Assembly: GCF_000169195.2 (NCBI RefSeq)
Contig: NC_016023.1
Location: 1,364,001-1,428,000 of the forward strand
DNA from: Heyndrickxia coagulans 36D1
GTDB lineage: Bacteria > Bacillota > Bacilli > Bacillales > Bacillaceae_C
Direction of reading: 5' to 3'
DNA: 64,000 nt
A model generated the notes under the pieces. That model did no database searches and was not told the origin of the DNA. It saw only the letters and a list, made by a program, of their open reading frames with translations. Positions 25,958-36,761 of this stretch are shown here, in pieces (within the stretch, counting starts at the first letter, position 1; every line of letters begins with the position of its first letter). Both the position numbers and the translations under genes were made by a program.

Positions 25958-27307
25958 CTACCCATTTTTCAGCAAATTTTGCAGTTCTTCAATTTTCTTT
26001 TGAAATTGCGCATCCGTTTGAATCAAATTGGCAATTTTCTCATGGGCATGGATCACGGTTGTATGATCTCTCCCGCCGAACTCCTCCCCGATTTTCGGCA
26101 GCGAAAAATCCGTCAGTTCCCTTGATAAATACATGGCAATCTGGCGCGGAAATGCAACGGATTTCGTGCGCTTTTTCGCTTTAAAATCTTCCATTTTCAC
26201 ATGGTATTCTTCCCCGACAACTTTTTGAATGTCCTCGATCGTAATCGTTTTTGGCTTGGCGCTTGGGATGATATCTTTCAGTGCTTCTGCGGCAAGGTCG
26301 GCATTGATATCCTTATTGATCAGCGAAGAATAGGCGACAACACGGATCAATGCGCCTTCCAGTTCACGGATGTTCGTGTCAATTTGATTCGCGATGTAAA
26401 GCATCACTTCGTTCGGAATATCCAAACCGTCCGCTTTCGCCTTTTTTCGCAAAATGGCGATGCGCGTCTCAAGGTCAGGCGGTGTGATGTCTGTGATTAA
26501 TCCCCACTCAAACCGCGAACGCAGCCTTTCTTCAAGCGTCGGGATTTCTTTCGGGGGCCGGTCGCTTGAAATGACGATTTGCTTGCTCTCCTCATGCAGC
26601 GCATTAAATGTATGGAAAAATTCTTCCTGCGTGGATTCTTTTCCGGCGAGAAACTGAATATCATCTATCAGAAGGATATCCACATTCCGGTATTTGTTCC
26701 GGAATTCGCCTCCTTTATTGTCCCGGATGGAATTGATGAATTCATTCGTGAATTTTTCAGAAGACAAATACACCACTTTGGCTTTTGGATTATGCTCTAG
26801 TACATAGTGGCCGATCGCATGCATTAAATGCGTTTTTCCAAGGCCCACCCCGCCGTATATGAACAACGGGTTATAGGCTTTTGCCGGCGCTTCGGCAACG
26901 GCAAGGGAAGCAGCGTGTGCAAAACGGTTACCGGAACCAATGACAAAGGTATCGAATGTATACTTTGGAATCAACATACTCTGATAGTCGCGGGTATCAT
27001 TCAATTTTTCCGCTGATTTTTTCGGGGACGGGAACAGTTCCGGTTCATCACTGTCCTGCTGTTGCGGAATAACGAATTTAATTTCAAGCTCTTCTCCGGT
27101 TATGTCGTACAAGACCGTTGTGATGAGCGGAATATAATGGCCCTCCAGCCAATCCCTGGCAAATTCATTCGGCACGGAAATGACAAACGTATCGTTTTTG
27201 AGCGAGTATGCCTTCGTCGATTTCAGCCAGGTGTCAAAGCTGGGTTTACTGATCTTTTTTTCAATCACGGACAATGCTTTTTCCCAAAGATCAGCGATAT
27301 TTTCCAA
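25958..27307 (-). CDS. dnaA: Chromosomal replication initiator DnaA
   Basis: AAA+ initiator. Domain I is seen in [21 protein letters not shown], Walker A in [15 protein letters not shown], Walker B in [14 protein letters not shown], and the domain IV DNA-binding signature in [16 protein letters not shown] start at the second TTG (27307), eight bases after AGGAGG and matching the family N-terminus MENI; the first TTG (27313) is only two bases from the ribosome-binding site. 449 residues (446 in B. subtilis). Confidence 0.98.
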   Translation of the reverse strand: MENIADLWEKALSVIEKKISKPSFDTWLKSTKAYSLKNDTFVISVPNEFARDWLEGHYIPLITTVLYDITGEELEIKFVIPQQQDSDEPELFPSPKKSAEKLNDTRDYQSMLIPKYTFDTFVIGSGNRFAHAASLAVAEAPAKAYNPLFIYGGVGLGKTHLMHAIGHYVLEHNPKAKVVYLSSEKFTNEFINSIRDNKGGEFRNKYRNVDILLIDDIQFLAGKESTQEEFFHTFNALHEESKQIVISSDRPPKEIPTLEERLRSRFEWGLITDITPPDLETRIAILRKKAKADGLDIPNEVMLYIANQIDTNIRELEGALIRVVAYSSLINKDINADLAAEALKDIIPSAKPKTITIEDIQKVVGEEYHVKMEDFKAKKRTKSVAFPRQIAMYLSRELTDFSLPKIGEEFGGRDHTTVIHAHEKIANLIQTDAQFQKKIEELQNLLKNG

Positions 27308-27449
27308 CGCCAATCCCTCCTTTTTATCAAACGAAAAATAACCATTCTCTCTGTCTGTGTAACAATGTTTCGGCGAAGGTTACGGCCATTTATAAACATG
27401 CATATGTTTGTATAGTGGAAAAATATATAATAAGGAATAAATACGGTTT

Positions 27450-27749
27450 TTCGACAGCATCCACCAATTGTGGACAACTTTACTCCATTGGTCTGGATAA
27501 ACTGTCCACAAGTTATCCACAAACTGTGGATGAACAAGTTATGCACAACCGGTTATTCAGGGTTAAAACACAATAATCATAACAGATAATCTTAGGTGTT
27601 GCAATGATCTTTGTAAATTATCCACAATTCGCAAAAGGTGTGAAAAAACATTATCCACACACTCTGAATTTGTGTGAAACTTGTCAATAATTGTTGTGGA
27701 CAGTTAAAAATTCACCGAAAAATTATCCACATACCGGATATGTGGAAAA
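27450..27749. other. oriC DnaA-box region upstream of dnaA
   Basis: The 680-bp gap between dnaA and rpmH carries perfect TTATCCACA boxes at 27513-27521, 27618-27626, 27651-27659 and 27723-27731. One-mismatch boxes lie at 27469-27477, 27525-27533, 27539-27547 and 27741-27749. A Spo0A-type TTCGACA (TGTCGAA on the other strand) lies at 27450-27456, nearest dnaA. This is the upstream half of a bipartite origin; in B. subtilis Spo0A also binds oriC to restrain initiation. Confidence 0.93.
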
Positions 27750-27903
27750 ATGGCGGCTGATGACAAAGGGTGATCATCATGTCCCGTTCTTTTCGGAAAC
27801 CCGAGCCGTTTTGACCGGAAAAGCAAGGAAGCGGAACCGGAAAAACGGCTCGTTATTTCTGCGGGAAAATGAAAGTCTGGTACGTGAGAAGTTTTGAAGA
27901 GCC

Positions 27904-27933
27904 TTGACAAGCAGGAAAGTTCGTCATTATAAT
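27904..27933 (+). promoter_or_regulatory. rpmH promoter
   Basis: Consensus TTGACA (27904-27909) and TATAAT (27928-27933) are 18 bp apart, about 54 bp before the rpmH start and divergent from dnaA. Confidence 0.9.
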
Positions 27934-27986
27934 GATATAGACTGTCGTTTATCATTCGAACGAATTCCCTCGAGGAGGTGTCATAC

Positions 27987-28121
27987 ATGAAAAGAACTTA
28001 TCAGCCTAATAAAAGAAAAAGAAGCAAAGTCCACGGCTTCCGTGCGCGCATGAGTACAAAAAACGGCCGCAAAGTATTGGCAAGACGGCGCCGCAAAGGA
28101 AGAAAAGTATTATCCGCATAA
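27987..28121 (+). CDS. rpmH: 50S ribosomal protein L34
   Basis: This 44-residue basic protein begins [19 protein letters not shown] and ends GRKVLSA, the full usual length of L34. AGGAGGTG lies eight bases before the ATG. It is the first gene to the right of oriC, as in nearly all Bacilli. A terminator follows at once, so much transcription probably ends before rnpA. Confidence 0.98.
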   Translation: MKRTYQPNKRKRSKVHGFRARMSTKNGRKVLARRRRKGRKVLSA

Positions 28122-28149
28122 CCACTGAAAAGTCTCAGTGGTTTTTTTT
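28121..28149 (+). terminator. rpmH terminator
   Basis: ACCACTGA (28121-28128) pairs with TCAGTGGT (28135-28142), followed by T8. The stem begins at the last base of the rpmH stop codon. Confidence 0.93.
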
Positions 28150-28219
28150 AACAAAAAAGGCGGTTTCGGGGTCACCGCTTTTTCACTGCATCACTGTTGG
28201 CAGGTCAGAAGGAGTATAT

Positions 28220-28564
28220 ATGAGAAAATCTTATCGGATAAAAAAAAATACAGAATTTCAGGAGGTTTTCAAGCACGGGAAGTCGTTCGCAAACCGCCAG
28301 TTTGTTGTATACGTGCTGGAAAAGGAAAACCGAAAACATTTCAGAATCGGGCTTTCCGTCAGCAAGAAGCTGGGGAATGCCGTCAAAAGAAATCAAATCA
28401 AAAGATATATCCGGCAAGTGTTTTTAGAGTTGAAAGAAGACATCCCGCCCGGATATGATTATATTATTATCGCCAGAAAACCGGCGGCCGAGATGAATTA
28501 CCATGAAGTCAAGAAGAGCTTAATCCATGTCCTGAAAATAGCCCATGTCCTTAAAAAAAGTTAG
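28220..28564 (+). CDS. rnpA: Ribonuclease P protein component
   Basis: Basic protein cofactor of the RNase P ribozyme. The RNR motif is seen as [13 protein letters not shown] (about residues 57-69) and the N-terminal [15 protein letters not shown] is typical. 114 residues (116 in B. subtilis). AGAAGGAG precedes the ATG. It lies between rpmH and yidC, the universal order. Confidence 0.97.
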   Translation: MRKSYRIKKNTEFQEVFKHGKSFANRQFVVYVLEKENRKHFRIGLSVSKKLGNAVKRNQIKRYIRQVFLELKEDIPPGYDYIIIARKPAAEMNYHEVKKSLIHVLKIAHVLKKS

Positions 28565-28670
28565 AATAAAAGAAAGAAGTGCCAGGGCGTGTGGCAGCAT
28601 CCGGCTGCTTTGGATCATCTAAAAAAGTAAGCGTTTTTTGCTGAAATCTCACACAGGGGAGGACAAACGA

Positions 28671-29459
28671 TTGGGAAAAAAGTTTTTTCTGGCAGGAATG
28701 GTACTTGCCCTTGCCGCCGTGATGGCCGGCTGTACGGAATTTAATCAGGATATCACACCGGAAAGCAAAGGAATCTGGAACCAGTATATTGTATATCCCT
28801 TATCCTGGCTGATTATAAAGGCAGCCCAATTTCTGGGGGGCAGCTATGGGCTATCCATTATTTTGATTACGATTATCATCCGCCTTGCCATTTTGCCGCT
28901 GAATATCACCCAGTTAAAAAGTGCGAAAGCCATGCAGGCACTCCAGCCTGAAATCAAAAAACTGCAGGAAAAATATGCCTCAAAAGATGCGGTAACACGG
29001 CAAAAACTCCAGCAGGAAATGATGAAATTGTATCAGGAGTACCATATCAATCCTGCCGCAGGATGCCTGCCGATTTTAATTCAAATGCCGATTTTAATCG
29101 GATTTTACCATGCCATCAACCGGACGCCGGCTATCCGCGAATCCGCTTTTCTTTGGTTTGATCTCGGATCCGTGGATTATGTGCTTGCTGTGATTGCCGG
29201 AATCACCACCTTTCTCCAGCAAAAAGTGATGATGTCCGGGGGAAATTATGATGCAAATCCGCAAATGAAAATGCAAATGAACATGATGCTTTGGTTTATG
29301 CCCATTATGATTATTGTAATCGGCGTGGGGCTCCCGTCCGCGCTGCCGCTGTACTGGATTGTCGGGAACATCTTCATGATTGTCCAGTCGTATTTCATTA
29401 AAAGTCCTACTGCAAGTATGCCTGTCCAAAACGCGAAAGCCAGGGGGACGAAAAAATGA
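28671..29459 (+). CDS. yidC: Membrane protein insertase YidC (SpoIIIJ type)
   Basis: Oxa1/YidC insertase, a lipoprotein at the cytoplasmic membrane, needed in Bacillus for sigma-G activation. A short signal peptide ends in the lipobox VMAGC (cysteine near residue 21). Five hydrophobic segments follow, with the 60KD_IMP region [18 protein letters not shown]. The start is a TTG at 28671, eight bases after GGGGAGG, which gives 262 residues (261 in B. subtilis SpoIIIJ). The stop overlaps the jag start (ATGA). Confidence 0.95.
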   Translation: MGKKFFLAGMVLALAAVMAGCTEFNQDITPESKGIWNQYIVYPLSWLIIKAAQFLGGSYGLSIILITIIIRLAILPLNITQLKSAKAMQALQPEIKKLQEKYASKDAVTRQKLQQEMMKLYQEYHINPAAGCLPILIQMPILIGFYHAINRTPAIRESAFLWFDLGSVDYVLAVIAGITTFLQQKVMMSGGNYDANPQMKMQMNMMLWFMPIMIIVIGVGLPSALPLYWIVGNIFMIVQSYFIKSPTASMPVQNAKARGTKK

Positions 29460-30079
29460 AGGAAACGACTTCAACAGGGAAAAATGTAGAAGATGCTGTC
29501 AACCAGGCCCTTCGCGAGCTTGAAACGGAAAAAGAAAATGTGGAGATTGAGATTCTTGATGAAGGCAAAAAAGGCATATTCGGTCTGCTCGGCGCGAAAC
29601 CGGCAGTGGTCCATGTCCGGCTGAAAGAGACGCCGGTTGAGCAAGTGCTCTCATATTTGCGCAATATTATCGAAAAAATGGGGGTTTCCCCCGGCCTTCA
29701 ATTCGAAGAACATGACCGGACATTGCATATTAACGTGACAGGCGAAAATCTTCCACTGCTGATCGGAAAAAGGGGACAAACATTAAACGCTTTGCAGTTT
29801 CTCACGCAGCTGGCAGCGAACCGGTATTATCCGCATTATGAAAGAGTGATGCTCAATATCGGCGATTACCGGAAAAGGCGGGAAGAGGCGCTAACCCGGC
29901 TTGCGGAAAGGCTTTCTGCCCAGGTTTTGCGCACCGGACGGCCGGTAAAGCTCGAGCCAATGCCATCCTATGAAAGAAAAATCATCCACAGTGCGCTCGC
30001 TCATCATAAACAGGTCATCACCTATTCAGAAGGAAATGAACCAAAACGTTATGTTGTCATTGATTTGGCAAAGCGTTGA
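29456..30079 (+). CDS. jag: RNA-binding protein Jag (KhpB)
   Basis: SpoIIIJ-associated protein with Jag-N (residues 1-50), KH (about 75-150; [20 protein letters not shown]) and R3H ([14 protein letters not shown]) domains. 207 residues (208 in B. subtilis). The 4-bp overlap with yidC means translational coupling. It binds RNA and affects cell shape and division in Gram-positives. Confidence 0.95.
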   Translation: MKETTSTGKNVEDAVNQALRELETEKENVEIEILDEGKKGIFGLLGAKPAVVHVRLKETPVEQVLSYLRNIIEKMGVSPGLQFEEHDRTLHINVTGENLPLLIGKRGQTLNALQFLTQLAANRYYPHYERVMLNIGDYRKRREEALTRLAERLSAQVLRTGRPVKLEPMPSYERKIIHSALAHHKQVITYSEGNEPKRYVVIDLAKR

Positions 30080-30082
30080 ACG

Positions 30083-30118
30083 GCCTCCTTCCGGGAAACC
30101 GGGGGAGGCTTTTTTTTA
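30083..30118 (+). terminator. jag terminator
   Basis: GCCTCC (30083-30088) and GGAGGC (30104-30109) with an inner CCGG pair form a hairpin followed by T8. Confidence 0.93.
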
Positions 30119-30215
30119 GCCGCACCCTCTGGACGGAAAGCTTTTTTGCCGGTTGAAAAAAACCAGCATATCCACAACCTGGAGCAATCAGCTTTTTCTG
30201 CCGTTGTTATTCACA

Positions 30216-30224
30216 TGTGGATAA
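30216..30224. other. DnaA box before mnmE
   Basis: A perfect TGTGGATAA lies in the 300-bp gap between jag and mnmE. TGTGGATTGTGG-like sequence follows about 25 bp later. Nothing else was recognised in the gap. Confidence 0.6.
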
Positions 30225-30380
30225 GTTAAAATGGAATTATCGGCTTTTTGTGGATTGTGGAAAAGAACATATCGCTTGTATTCGCGAAAAAATTTGGTAT
30301 TCTATTACGTTAGGTGAAAAAAAGAAAACAGAATGCCAATCTTTTATATAAATGACCAAAAAAGGAAGCGGGGTGAAAAA

Positions 30381-31766
30381 ATGGAAATGGATACAATTGC
30401 GGCGATCTCGACGCCGATGGGAGAGGGAGCGATTTCGATTGTCCGGCTAAGCGGCGAAAATGCGATTGCGATTGCGAATCGATTATTTGCAGGTGTCGGC
30501 GGAAAAAAACTGGTGGATGTCCCTTCGCACACGATCCATTATGGGAAAATTGTCGACCCGGACACTGGAGAAACCGTTGAGGAAGCGATGGTGAGCGTGA
30601 TGAAAGCGCCGAAAACGTTCACGCGCGAAGATGTCGTGGAAATCAACTGCCATGGCGGGCTTGTCGCTGTAAACCGGGTATTGCAGCTCGTTTTAAAAAA
30701 TGGTGCGCGCCTTGCCGAGCCGGGCGAATTTACAAAACGGGCGTTTTTGAACGGACGCATTGATCTCTCACAGGCGGAAGCAGTCATGGATTTAATCCGC
30801 GCCAAAACGGATAAAGCGATGAACGTGGCGATCGGCCAGATGGAAGGCAGATTGTCGAAACTGGTCAAAAAGCTGCGCCAGGAAATACTGGAAGTCGTCG
30901 CGCATATCGAAGTCAATATTGATTATCCGGAATACGACGATGTTGAAGAGATGACGCACCGCATGCTGAAAGAAAAAGCACAGTACATCAAAAATGAAAT
31001 TGAAAAACTGTTGCGGACAGCGCATCAGGGAAAAATTTTGCGGGAAGGGTTGTCAACGGCTATTATCGGCCGCCCGAATGTTGGAAAATCATCATTGTTA
31101 AACAGCCTTGTCCAGGAAAATAAGGCAATTGTCACCGATATTCCCGGCACGACACGCGATGTGATCGAAGAATACGTCAATGTCCGCGGTGTGCCGCTGC
31201 GCCTGATTGACACCGCAGGCATCCGCGAAACAGAAGATATCGTGGAACGAATTGGTGTGGAACGTTCGCGGAAAGCGCTCAAGGAAGCGGATTTGATTTT
31301 GCTTGTTATCAACTCATCCGAGCCGCTCAGCCCGGAAGATGAGGCATTGTTTGAAGCGGTGGAAGGCATGGATGTGATTGTCATCTTAAATAAGTGGGAC
31401 CTGCCGCATCAAGTGGAGATGGAAAGCGTCCGCGAACTTGCACAAGGCGCGAAAATCCTTACCACGTCGCTTGTAACAGAGGAAGGCATGGAAAAATTGG
31501 AAGATGCGATTGCTGCGATGTATTTTGAAGGGCAGATGGAAACAGGCGACCTGACATATGTATCAAACAGCCGCCATATTGCGCTTTTGAACCAGGCATT
31601 GGAAGCCATTCAAGATGTGCAAAACGGCATTCAATCCAACACCCCGATTGATATCATCCAAATCGACCTGACCCGGACATGGGACCTGCTCGGCGAAATC
31701 ATCGGCGACACCGTCCAGGAAAGCTTACTGAACCAACTCTTCTCCCAATTCTGCCTCGGGAAATAG
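30381..31766 (+). CDS. mnmE: tRNA modification GTPase MnmE
   Basis: With MnmG it makes the cmnm5 group on wobble uridine 34. It has an N-terminal tetrahydrofolate-binding domain, then a G domain (P-loop [13 protein letters not shown]3 [11 protein letters not shown]4 NKWD) and the C-terminal catalytic cysteine motif FCLGK. The frame is open upstream to 30333, but GGGGTG precedes the ATG at 30381; a second ATG two codons later is the B. subtilis start. 461 residues. Confidence 0.98.
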   Translation: MEMDTIAAISTPMGEGAISIVRLSGENAIAIANRLFAGVGGKKLVDVPSHTIHYGKIVDPDTGETVEEAMVSVMKAPKTFTREDVVEINCHGGLVAVNRVLQLVLKNGARLAEPGEFTKRAFLNGRIDLSQAEAVMDLIRAKTDKAMNVAIGQMEGRLSKLVKKLRQEILEVVAHIEVNIDYPEYDDVEEMTHRMLKEKAQYIKNEIEKLLRTAHQGKILREGLSTAIIGRPNVGKSSLLNSLVQENKAIVTDIPGTTRDVIEEYVNVRGVPLRLIDTAGIRETEDIVERIGVERSRKALKEADLILLVINSSEPLSPEDEALFEAVEGMDVIVILNKWDLPHQVEMESVRELAQGAKILTTSLVTEEGMEKLEDAIAAMYFEGQMETGDLTYVSNSRHIALLNQALEAIQDVQNGIQSNTPIDIIQIDLTRTWDLLGEIIGDTVQESLLNQLFSQFCLGK

Positions 31767-31931
31767 AAAAGCGGAGGCGACTGTATAGCGGCGTACGGAT
31801 TTTGTAGTCTTCGACCGAGATAAAGGAAACACGATGAGCCGGTAGGCGAATCGATGCCCGCTTATCGAAAGGAGAAGACGTAAAAATCCGTACGCCGCTA
31901 GGAGCCGCAGCTAGACAAAGAAAAGCGGAGG
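31765..31931. repeat. Inverted-repeat element between mnmE and mnmG
   Basis: An 18-bp perfect inverted repeat (TAGCGGCGTACGGATTTT at 31786-31803; its complement at 31883-31900) encloses about 79 bp. AGAAAAGCGGAGG occurs as a 13-bp direct repeat at both edges (31765-31777 and 31919-31931), the left copy beginning in the mnmE stop codon. The right end reads AGGAGCCGCAGCTAGACAA. No reading frame spans it. It resembles the intergenic repeat family common in Bacillus, of unknown function. Confidence 0.85.
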
Positions 31932-31972
31932 GCGTTTGCCCGTTGATTTTATAAAATAAAGGAGTGATAAGC

Positions 31973-33862
31973 ATGCGGCAATACGATGCAGGAGACTATG
32001 ATGTCATTGTAGTCGGCGCCGGGCATGCCGGTTGTGAAGCAGGCCTGGCCGCCGCAAGAATCGGTGCCAAAACGTTAATGATCACGATTAACCTTGATAT
32101 GATTGCCTACATGCCGTGCAACCCGTCGATCGGCGGTCCGGCAAAAGGGATCGTCGTCCGCGAAATCGATGCACTCGGTGGTGAAATGGGCAGGAATATC
32201 GATAAAACCTATATTCAAATGCGGATGCTCAATACCGGAAAAGGGCCGGCCGTTCAGGCGCTCAGGGCTCAGGCGGATAAAGTCGAATACCAGCGTGAAA
32301 TGAAAAAAACCATCGAAAACCAGGAAAATTTGACGCTTTTGCAAGGGATGGTCGAAGAACTGGTCCTTGAAGACGGTGTCTGCAAAGGCGTTGTTACAAA
32401 AACCGGCGCAAAATATACAGCCAAAACGGTTGTGCTGACGACCGGCACGTTCCTGCGCGGCGAAATTATTATCGGGGAACTGAAATATTCGAGCGGCCCG
32501 AATAACCAGCAGCCTTCCATTGCCCTCGCTGAAAAACTGGAAGAACTCGGCTTTGACCTCGTCCGCTTTAAAACCGGGACGCCACCGCGCGTAAACGGCA
32601 AAACGATCGATTACAGCAAAACGGAAATCCAGCCGGGCGATCTGGAACCGCGGGCTTTCAGTTATGAAACGACGAAGATGATTACGGACCAGCTTCCTTG
32701 CTGGCTGACTTACACCAATGAGCGTACCCATGCCATTATTGACGCCAATCTCGGCCGCGCGCCGATGTTTTCCGGCATGATTAAAGGCACGGGGCCGCGT
32801 TATTGCCCATCGATTGAAGACAAAGTCGTCCGCTTCCATGACAAGCCCCGCCACCAACTCTTCCTGGAACCGGAAGGCCGCCACACGGAAGAAGTGTATG
32901 TACAAGGGCTTTCAACAAGCATGCCGGAAGAAGTGCAAAGAGAAATTTTGGCCTCCATTGAAGGGCTGGAGCATGCAAAAATGATGCGCCCCGGTTATGC
33001 AATTGAATATGATGCGATCACGCCGACGCAGTTGTGGCCGACACTCGAAACGAAAAAAGTGAAGAACCTTTATACAGCCGGCCAAATCAACGGGACGTCC
33101 GGTTACGAAGAAGCAGCCGGGCAGGGGATTATTGCAGGCATCAACGCAGCGCAAAGAGCAATGGGGAAAGAAGAACTTGTCCTTGGCCGTTCCGATGCTT
33201 ATATCGGTGTTTTAATTGATGACCTGGTCACAAAAGGAACACGCGAACCGTACCGCCTTTTAACCTCCCGTGCTGAATATCGCCTGCTGTTGCGCCATGA
33301 CAATGCGGATCTAAGGCTGACTGAAATCGGCTATCAAATTGGCTTGATTTCCGAAGAACGTTACCGGAAATTTACGGCGAAAAAACAGGCGATTGAAGCG
33401 GAAATCAAGCGTTTGAAATCCGTCATTCTGAAACCGGATGAAAAAACACAGACACTGATCCGGGAAGCAGGAGGAAGCGAACTGAAAGACGGCATCCACG
33501 CCGCTGATCTCCTGAAACGGCCGGAAATGCGGTATGAACATATCAAAGCGCTTGTGCCGCCTGAAATGGAACTTTCGCCTGAAGTGGAAGAACAGGTGGA
33601 AATCCAGATCAAATATGAAGGCTATATCGCAAAATCATTGCAGCAAGTTGAGCGGATGAAAAAGCTGGAAGACAAAAAAATCCCGTCTGATATTGATTAT
33701 GATGCGATCCACGGGCTGGCAACGGAAGCGCGCCAAAAATTAAACAAAGTGCGCCCGATCTCGATTGCCCAGGCATCACGCATTTCCGGCGTAAATCCGG
33801 CTGATATTTCAATTTTACTTGTCTACATTGAACAGGGGAAAATTGCAAAAATCCCTGGATAA
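31973..33862 (+). CDS. mnmG: tRNA uridine-34 modification enzyme MnmG (GidA)
   Basis: FAD-dependent partner of MnmE. The FAD-binding Rossmann motif is [11 protein letters not shown] (residues about 14-24). GidA signatures [20 protein letters not shown] and [12 protein letters not shown] are present. The start is the ATG at 31973, eight bases after AAGGAG; a GTG three codons earlier is poorly spaced. 629 residues (628 in B. subtilis). Confidence 0.98.
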   Translation: MRQYDAGDYDVIVVGAGHAGCEAGLAAARIGAKTLMITINLDMIAYMPCNPSIGGPAKGIVVREIDALGGEMGRNIDKTYIQMRMLNTGKGPAVQALRAQADKVEYQREMKKTIENQENLTLLQGMVEELVLEDGVCKGVVTKTGAKYTAKTVVLTTGTFLRGEIIIGELKYSSGPNNQQPSIALAEKLEELGFDLVRFKTGTPPRVNGKTIDYSKTEIQPGDLEPRAFSYETTKMITDQLPCWLTYTNERTHAIIDANLGRAPMFSGMIKGTGPRYCPSIEDKVVRFHDKPRHQLFLEPEGRHTEEVYVQGLSTSMPEEVQREILASIEGLEHAKMMRPGYAIEYDAITPTQLWPTLETKKVKNLYTAGQINGTSGYEEAAGQGIIAGINAAQRAMGKEELVLGRSDAYIGVLIDDLVTKGTREPYRLLTSRAEYRLLLRHDNADLRLTEIGYQIGLISEERYRKFTAKKQAIEAEIKRLKSVILKPDEKTQTLIREAGGSELKDGIHAADLLKRPEMRYEHIKALVPPEMELSPEVEEQVEIQIKYEGYIAKSLQQVERMKKLEDKKIPSDIDYDAIHGLATEARQKLNKVRPISIAQASRISGVNPADISILLVYIEQGKIAKIPG

Positions 33863-33867
33863 GGCAT

Positions 33868-33901
33868 GAAGCCCGGGTTTTTCCGGCTTCTCCCTTTTTT
33901 T
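33868..33901 (+). terminator. mnmG terminator
   Basis: GAAGCC (33868-33873) and GGCTTC (33885-33890) form a stem followed by TCCC and a T run. Confidence 0.75.
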
Positions 33902-33926
33902 ACATATCAACCGAAAGGATGGAAAA

Positions 33927-34643
33927 ATGGACAGCGGACAATTCATTCCATTATTGGCTGAAAAAGGCATTCCCTTAAGCGAGGAACAAAAACAGCAGTT
34001 TGAAACGTATTATAAATGGCTTGTTGACTGGAACAACAAAATGAATTTAACGGCGATTACGGAAAAAGGGGAAGTGTATCTCAAACATTTTTATGATTCG
34101 CTGACAGCCGCCTTTTTTACCGATTTTAACGGCCCGCTGCACGTTTGCGATGTCGGCGCCGGCGCAGGCTTTCCGGGCATCCCGTTAAAAATCTGTTTTC
34201 CGGAACTAAGGCTTTCGATTGTCGATTCATTGCAAAAACGGATTACGTTTCTCGGCCATTTAACAGAAGCGCTCGGCTTAAAAGAAGTTTCTCTTTTTCA
34301 CGACAGGGCTGAAACTTTTGCCAAAAAACCGGAACACCGCGAACAATATGATGTGGTCATGGCAAGGGCGGTTGCCAGAATGTCCGTCCTCTCCGAACTG
34401 TGCCTGCCGCTTGTGAAACCCGGTGGTAGATTTATCGCGATGAAAGCCCAGCATGCCAAAGAAGAGCTCGAAAAAGCGGAAAAAGCGATCCGTCTCCTCG
34501 GCGGAAAAACGGAGAACGTATACCACTTTACCTTGCCGGTTGAAGAAAGTGAAAGAAACCTCATTGTCGTCAAAAAGGTAAAGAAAACGCCGAAAAAATA
34601 CCCCCGCAAGCCGGGAACCCCGGCAAAACTCCCGCTTGAATAA
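33927..34643 (+). CDS. rsmG: 16S rRNA (guanine-527-N7)-methyltransferase RsmG
   Basis: SAM methyltransferase (GidB) that modifies G527 of 16S rRNA; its loss gives low-level streptomycin resistance. Motif I reads [15 protein letters not shown], and MNLTAIT and [11 protein letters not shown] are family stretches. 238 residues (239 in B. subtilis). The stop codon sits in the loop of a small terminator hairpin. Confidence 0.97.
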   Translation: MDSGQFIPLLAEKGIPLSEEQKQQFETYYKWLVDWNNKMNLTAITEKGEVYLKHFYDSLTAAFFTDFNGPLHVCDVGAGAGFPGIPLKICFPELRLSIVDSLQKRITFLGHLTEALGLKEVSLFHDRAETFAKKPEHREQYDVVMARAVARMSVLSELCLPLVKPGGRFIAMKAQHAKEELEKAEKAIRLLGGKTENVYHFTLPVEESERNLIVVKKVKKTPKKYPRKPGTPAKLPLE

Positions 34644-34654
34644 GGCGGGCGTTT
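34631..34654 (+). terminator. Weak rsmG terminator enclosing the stop codon
   Basis: CCCGC (34631-34635) pairs with GCGGG (34645-34649). The TAA stop lies in the loop and only CGTTTT follows, so termination is probably partial. Confidence 0.6.
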
Positions 34655-34787
34655 TACCGTGCCGGAAATCGGGATGATGCGCTAAAATGAGAGAGATTGT
34701 TCGAAAAATCGCCGGGAGTTTGGCAGGAACTTGTCTTATAATAGAGAATAAGTAGTTAGGGAGAATTTATAAGGTGGTGTACAGTGA

Positions 34788-35645
34788 ATGAAGCATCCTT
34801 TCTCTCGTTTTTTCGGAGTGGAGGAAGAAATCGGAGAAGAAGAACTGGAAGCAGAGAATGAAAATGAAGAGATTAAAAATATCTCCGTCTCCTGTATTAT
34901 TCCGAACCGGTTTCAGCCACGGACCATTTTTAATGAAGAGAAAATAGATGAACTTGCAAGAACGATCCACACCCATGGCATCATCCAGCCAATCGTTGTC
35001 CGCGAATACGAAGCAGGCCAGTATGAAATCATTGCGGGGGAAAGAAGATTCCGGGCTGTCCGGAAACTGGGCTGGGAAACTGTGCCTGCCATCATAAAAA
35101 ATATGAGCGATACAGAAACAGCCTCGATTGCTTTAATTGAGAACCTGCAACGCGAAGAACTGACGCCGATTGAAGAAGCGATGGCTTACGGAAAACTTTT
35201 GGAGCTTCACCATTTGACCCAGGAAGCACTGGCACAGCGCCTTGGCAAAGGGCAATCAACGGTTGCAAATAAACTGCGCCTTTTGAAATTGCCCCCGGAA
35301 GTGCAGGAAGCCCTTTTGCAAAAACAGATCACGGAACGCCATGCACGGGCATTGATTCCTTTAAAAGAGGCAGAAAAACAGGTTCGCGTCCTCAATGAAA
35401 TACTCGCAAAAAATTTAAATGTGAAACAAACGGAAGAGTATGTTACCCGTATGATGAATAAGCCGGAAAAAAAAGCAAAGCCGCGCAGACAGGCGTTCAG
35501 CAAAGATATGCGCATTGCTGTCAATACGATCCGCCAGTCTGTTTCGATGGTGACCGATTCCGGGATCAATCTCGATTCAAAAGAAGAAGATTTCGAGGAC
35601 TACTATCAAATTACGATCCGGATCCCGAAAAAGGCGAAATCCTAA
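34788..35645 (+). CDS. noc: Nucleoid occlusion protein Noc
   Basis: ParB-family CTPase that binds Noc sites and the membrane and blocks FtsZ assembly over the nucleoid. The N-terminus [10 protein letters not shown] is the membrane-targeting amphipathic helix. The CTP-binding patch reads [10 protein letters not shown], and the helix-turn-helix is [20 protein letters not shown]. 285 residues (283 in B. subtilis). It is distinguished from Spo0J by this N-terminus and by its gene position before soj. Confidence 0.96.
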   Translation: MKHPFSRFFGVEEEIGEEELEAENENEEIKNISVSCIIPNRFQPRTIFNEEKIDELARTIHTHGIIQPIVVREYEAGQYEIIAGERRFRAVRKLGWETVPAIIKNMSDTETASIALIENLQREELTPIEEAMAYGKLLELHHLTQEALAQRLGKGQSTVANKLRLLKLPPEVQEALLQKQITERHARALIPLKEAEKQVRVLNEILAKNLNVKQTEEYVTRMMNKPEKKAKPRRQAFSKDMRIAVNTIRQSVSMVTDSGINLDSKEEDFEDYYQITIRIPKKAKS

Positions 35646-35648
35646 TAA

Positions 35649-35679
35649 AAGAAACTTGGATGACAGGTTTCTTTTTTTC
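35649..35679 (+). terminator. noc terminator
   Basis: AAGAAAC (35649-35655) and GTTTCTT (35667-35673) form a 7-bp stem leading into a T run. Confidence 0.85.
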
Positions 35680-35999
35680 AGGTGCAGGTCATTTCCTATC
35701 CTATTCCGATAAAATAAAACCGGCTTACGCCCGCCAGGTTTGTGCTGCCTGCCTTAGCTTTACAAAGCCCTTTTTCCTGGTTTCGGCGGTGGTCCTGCGT
35801 TCTTTTTTAGCATGGGCGCAAGCTTTGGCATGGAAGCCGCGCCTCCTGATTTCCAACTGCCGAAAAAACTTGAAACAACCTTTTTTCGGTTTACAGTAAA
35901 CGAATCTTGCAAACTTTGATACAATAAAGTTACGTGTTTGCCGTTTCTGCAAATGCAGACGGGCCGTGACTAGCGTGACAAAAAAGGTAGGTGGCAACC
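35680..35999. other. noc-soj intergenic region
   Basis: No gene was recognised in these 320 bp. A -10-like TACAAT (35920-35925) with a poor -35 could be the soj promoter. Open frames on both strands here have no recognisable product. Confidence 0.4.
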
Positions 36000-36761
36000 G
36001 TGGGAAAAGTGATTTCTATCGCCAATCAAAAAGGAGGCGTAGGAAAAACAACCACTTCTGTCAACTTGGGTGCCTGCTTAGCATACATCGGGAAGAAGGT
36101 TTTGCTTGTCGATACCGACCCCCAGGGAAATGCAACAAGCGGAGCCGGAATTGATAAAGGCGAAGTTCAGCAGTGTATTTATGATGTGTTAGTGGAAGAT
36201 GCGAATATAAAAGATGTGATCAGGGCAACGGCCGTGGACGGGCTTTATTCCGTGCCGGCAACGATTCAACTGGCGGGAGCGGAGATTGAACTGGTTCCGA
36301 CCATTTCAAGGGAAGTCAGGTTAAAGCGGGCGATCAGCGCCATTAAAGACGATTATGATTATATTATCATTGACTGCCCTCCTTCTCTCGGCCTATTGAC
36401 GTTAAATGCGCTAACCGCGTCGGATGCCGTCATTATCCCCGTCCAGTGCGAATATTACGCTTTGGAAGGGTTAAGCCAGCTGCTCAGCACGGTCAGGCTT
36501 GTCCAAAAGCATTTGAATCACAATCTGATGATTGACGGCGTGCTGCTGACGATGCTAGATGCCCGTACCAACTTAGGACTCCAAGTCATTGAAGAAGTGA
36601 AAAAATATTTCAGGGACAAAGTGTACCGTACCATTATCCCCCGCAATATCCGGTTAAGCGAAGCACCGAGCCACGGACAGCCGATTATTCTTTACGACCC
36701 GAAATCGCGCGGTGCGGAAGTGTATTTAGACTTAGCAAAGGAAGTGGCGGCAAATGGCTAA
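36000..36761 (+). CDS. soj: Chromosome partition ATPase Soj (ParA)
   Basis: ParA-type Walker ATPase that, with Spo0J, segregates origins and regulates DnaA. The deviant Walker A is [14 protein letters not shown] (residues 10-23). [18 protein letters not shown] holds Walker B. I take the GTG at 36000, giving 253 residues exactly as in B. subtilis; a GTG three codons upstream is possible. It overlaps spo0J by 8 bp. Confidence 0.97.
   Translation: MGKVISIANQKGGVGKTTTSVNLGACLAYIGKKVLLVDTDPQGNATSGAGIDKGEVQQCIYDVLVEDANIKDVIRATAVDGLYSVPATIQLAGAEIELVPTISREVRLKRAISAIKDDYDYIIIDCPPSLGLLTLNALTASDAVIIPVQCEYYALEGLSQLLSTVRLVQKHLNHNLMIDGVLLTMLDARTNLGLQVIEEVKKYFRDKVYRTIIPRNIRLSEAPSHGQPIILYDPKSRGAEVYLDLAKEVAANG

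Noticed and set aside
32075-32905. 276-codon minus-strand frame opposite mnmG
   Set aside because: Antisense shadow of a highly conserved gene, with no recognisable domain or ribosome-binding site.
35725-35997. 90-codon basic minus-strand frame between noc and soj
   Set aside because: No recognisable family, and it overlaps the probable soj promoter; low-complexity Lys/Arg content suggests chance.
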